The translations under genes and the position numbers were made by a program. A DNA stretch of 64,000 nt from an uncultured Dialister sp. GTDB taxonomy: Bacteria > Bacillota > Negativicutes > Veillonellales > Dialisteraceae. The stretch covers positions 70,410 through 134,409 of the forward strand of contig CABQAR010000003.1 in NCBI GenBank assembly GCA_902462205.1, in the 5' to 3' direction. The first letter of the stretch is position 1, and every line of letters begins with the position of its first letter. This document shows positions 63,247 to 64,000 of the stretch, piece by piece. The notes under the pieces were generated by a model, which was given only the letters and a program-made list of their open reading frames with translations, did not search any database and was not told the origin of the DNA.

Positions 63247-63974
63247 GTTTGCAGAATATTTTTAATCAATTTTTTAAAAATTAAATAATTGATCAAAACA
63301 ATAAAGAAAAAGTTCGATATGGAAGGATTGTCAAGAAGCAGAAATAAATGATAATGCGAAGCGATAACATAATTTATTTAAGGAAGGAGAAATAATGGTA
63401 AGAGAAAAAAGGAGAAGAAATATTATATAGCATACTATTGGAAATAATATGCATTTGCCGAATTCAAATAAAGATAGGATACTATATATTAGCAGATAAA
63501 TACATTGCATACTATTCATTTAAATCAAGAAAAAGGAGAAGAAATTTTTTTCGAAAAATCAAAGAATATTCAAGCCTCAATAAATAAATAAATAATAAAA
63601 AATATAAAATAATAATATTCTAAATATAAATAATGCAATAAATTCCTGTTTATATTCTGTTTGATATTTTAAAAGGCAAAGGCTACAATACGGACAGGTG
63701 CTTATGCAATTGGTATGCAAAGGCAAATATATAGCATACTATGCATTAGATGCGAGCCCTGTCCCGGGGCTGTTTCGAAAGGAGGCCATGAGAAGTACGT
63801 GGGAATCCTGATATGTTTTCCGGCTGAAAGGAATTCATAGAGAAAACTGCATTTTTATTTCATTCAAAAAACTTTATATGAATTCTATCTTCCGGAGAAT
63901 GCGCCGCATCTTGATTTTACCTGGCACCCGGTACAAATCAAAACGCGGAAAAATCAAAAGGAAGGTGAACCTTT
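63247..63974. promoter_or_regulatory. Long AT-rich leader of a second DASS transporter gene
   Basis: About 730 bases. The part 63250-63660 is extremely AT-rich. The 9-mer GCATACTAT occurs at 63430-63438, 63507-63515 and 63734-63742, and GGATACTAT at 63478-63486; related GAATACTAT stands in the first leader. A small open frame is at 63395. The last 200 bases have normal composition. Confidence 0.55.
63395..63430 (+). CDS. Possible 11-residue leader peptide
   Basis: ATG at 63395 is six bases after AAGGAG and encodes MVREKRRRNII, ending in TAG that abuts the first GCATACTAT repeat. In such AT-rich DNA this may be chance. Confidence 0.25.
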   Translation: MVREKRRRNII

Positions 63975-64000
63975 ATGGATCCAGCCATTATCACGCTGTG
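63975..64000 (+). CDS. Second DASS transporter, 5' end only (cut by window)
   Basis: ATG 63975 preceded by AAGGAAGGTGA, encoding MDPAIITLC before the window ends. The first gene begins MDPAIMTLC at 60470, so this is the start of a paralogue. Confidence 0.75.

Noticed and set aside
63331..63519. Reverse-strand hydrophobic frame of 62 codons in the AT-rich leader
   Set aside because: Hydrophobic codons arise by chance in such AT-rich DNA, and no ribosome-binding site precedes it.
1..64000. CRISPR arrays, tRNA or rRNA genes, complete insertion sequences
   Set aside because: No regularly spaced repeat arrays, cloverleaf-like segments or transposase genes were recognised on reading the window.

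Overview
The window looks like a chromosomal segment of a diderm Negativicutes bacterium (Veillonellaceae, most like Dialister). This is inferred from the gene content: T-box-controlled ileS, RNase J, the yybS-gdpP-rplI-lon-dnaB block, BioW-type biotin synthesis, a DASS carboxylate transporter next to a Na+-pumping decarboxylase beta subunit, and TonB-type domains. No rRNA or tRNA gene and no CRISPR array was found.

Layout. (1) 1-11583 is an AT-rich surface-polysaccharide locus: glycosyltransferase-like protein, Wzy, Wzz-like co-polymerase, Wzx, an MBOAT/SGNH O-acetylation pair, the dTDP-L-rhamnose genes rmlABDC, and an exported protein with a duplicated domain. (2) 11691-17384 holds a flavin reductase-like protein, a DUF4405 membrane protein, a divergent EamA/LysR pair with araD, and rlmD. 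(3) 17340-20729 is a low-GC island between two copies of a 24-bp stretch of the rlmD 3' end. It carries an Imm5-like protein, a GNAT acetyltransferase and an AlbA_2-domain protein, and looks like the remnant of an element integrated in rlmD. (4) 20801-30937 holds an amidohydrolase and a monooxygenase, a small secreted protein, an LppM-like lipoprotein, a LysR-controlled envelope redox set (membrane-anchored flavodoxin, cyclophilin-like lipoprotein, DUF4405), an RclA-like oxidoreductase, AzlCD, a tandem TonB_C protein and a DUF2284 protein.

(5) 31095-44117 is mainly housekeeping: T-box and ileS, a TauE exporter, DUF6125, DUF805, RarD, a nucleoside phosphorylase, RNase J, then yybS-gdpP-rplI. 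(6) 44194-48757 holds bioW-bioF-membrane protein plus a second divergent LysR/EamA pair, sitting between rplI and (7) lon-dnaB, followed by a family 4 uracil-DNA glycosylase, a VOC protein and a small membrane protein. (8) 54124-59735 holds an exported glycine-zipper protein, a nitroreductase, an ArsB/NhaD-type carrier and three small membrane proteins. (9) 59736-64000 holds long AT-rich leaders, a DASS transporter, a 41-residue gamma-like subunit, the decarboxylase beta subunit, and the first codons of a second DASS transporter at the window edge.

Many genes end in clear hairpin terminators. Several true starts lie downstream of the longest ORF start; the starts given here follow ribosome-binding sites. 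All functions are read from sequence features and family knowledge; no database search was run.
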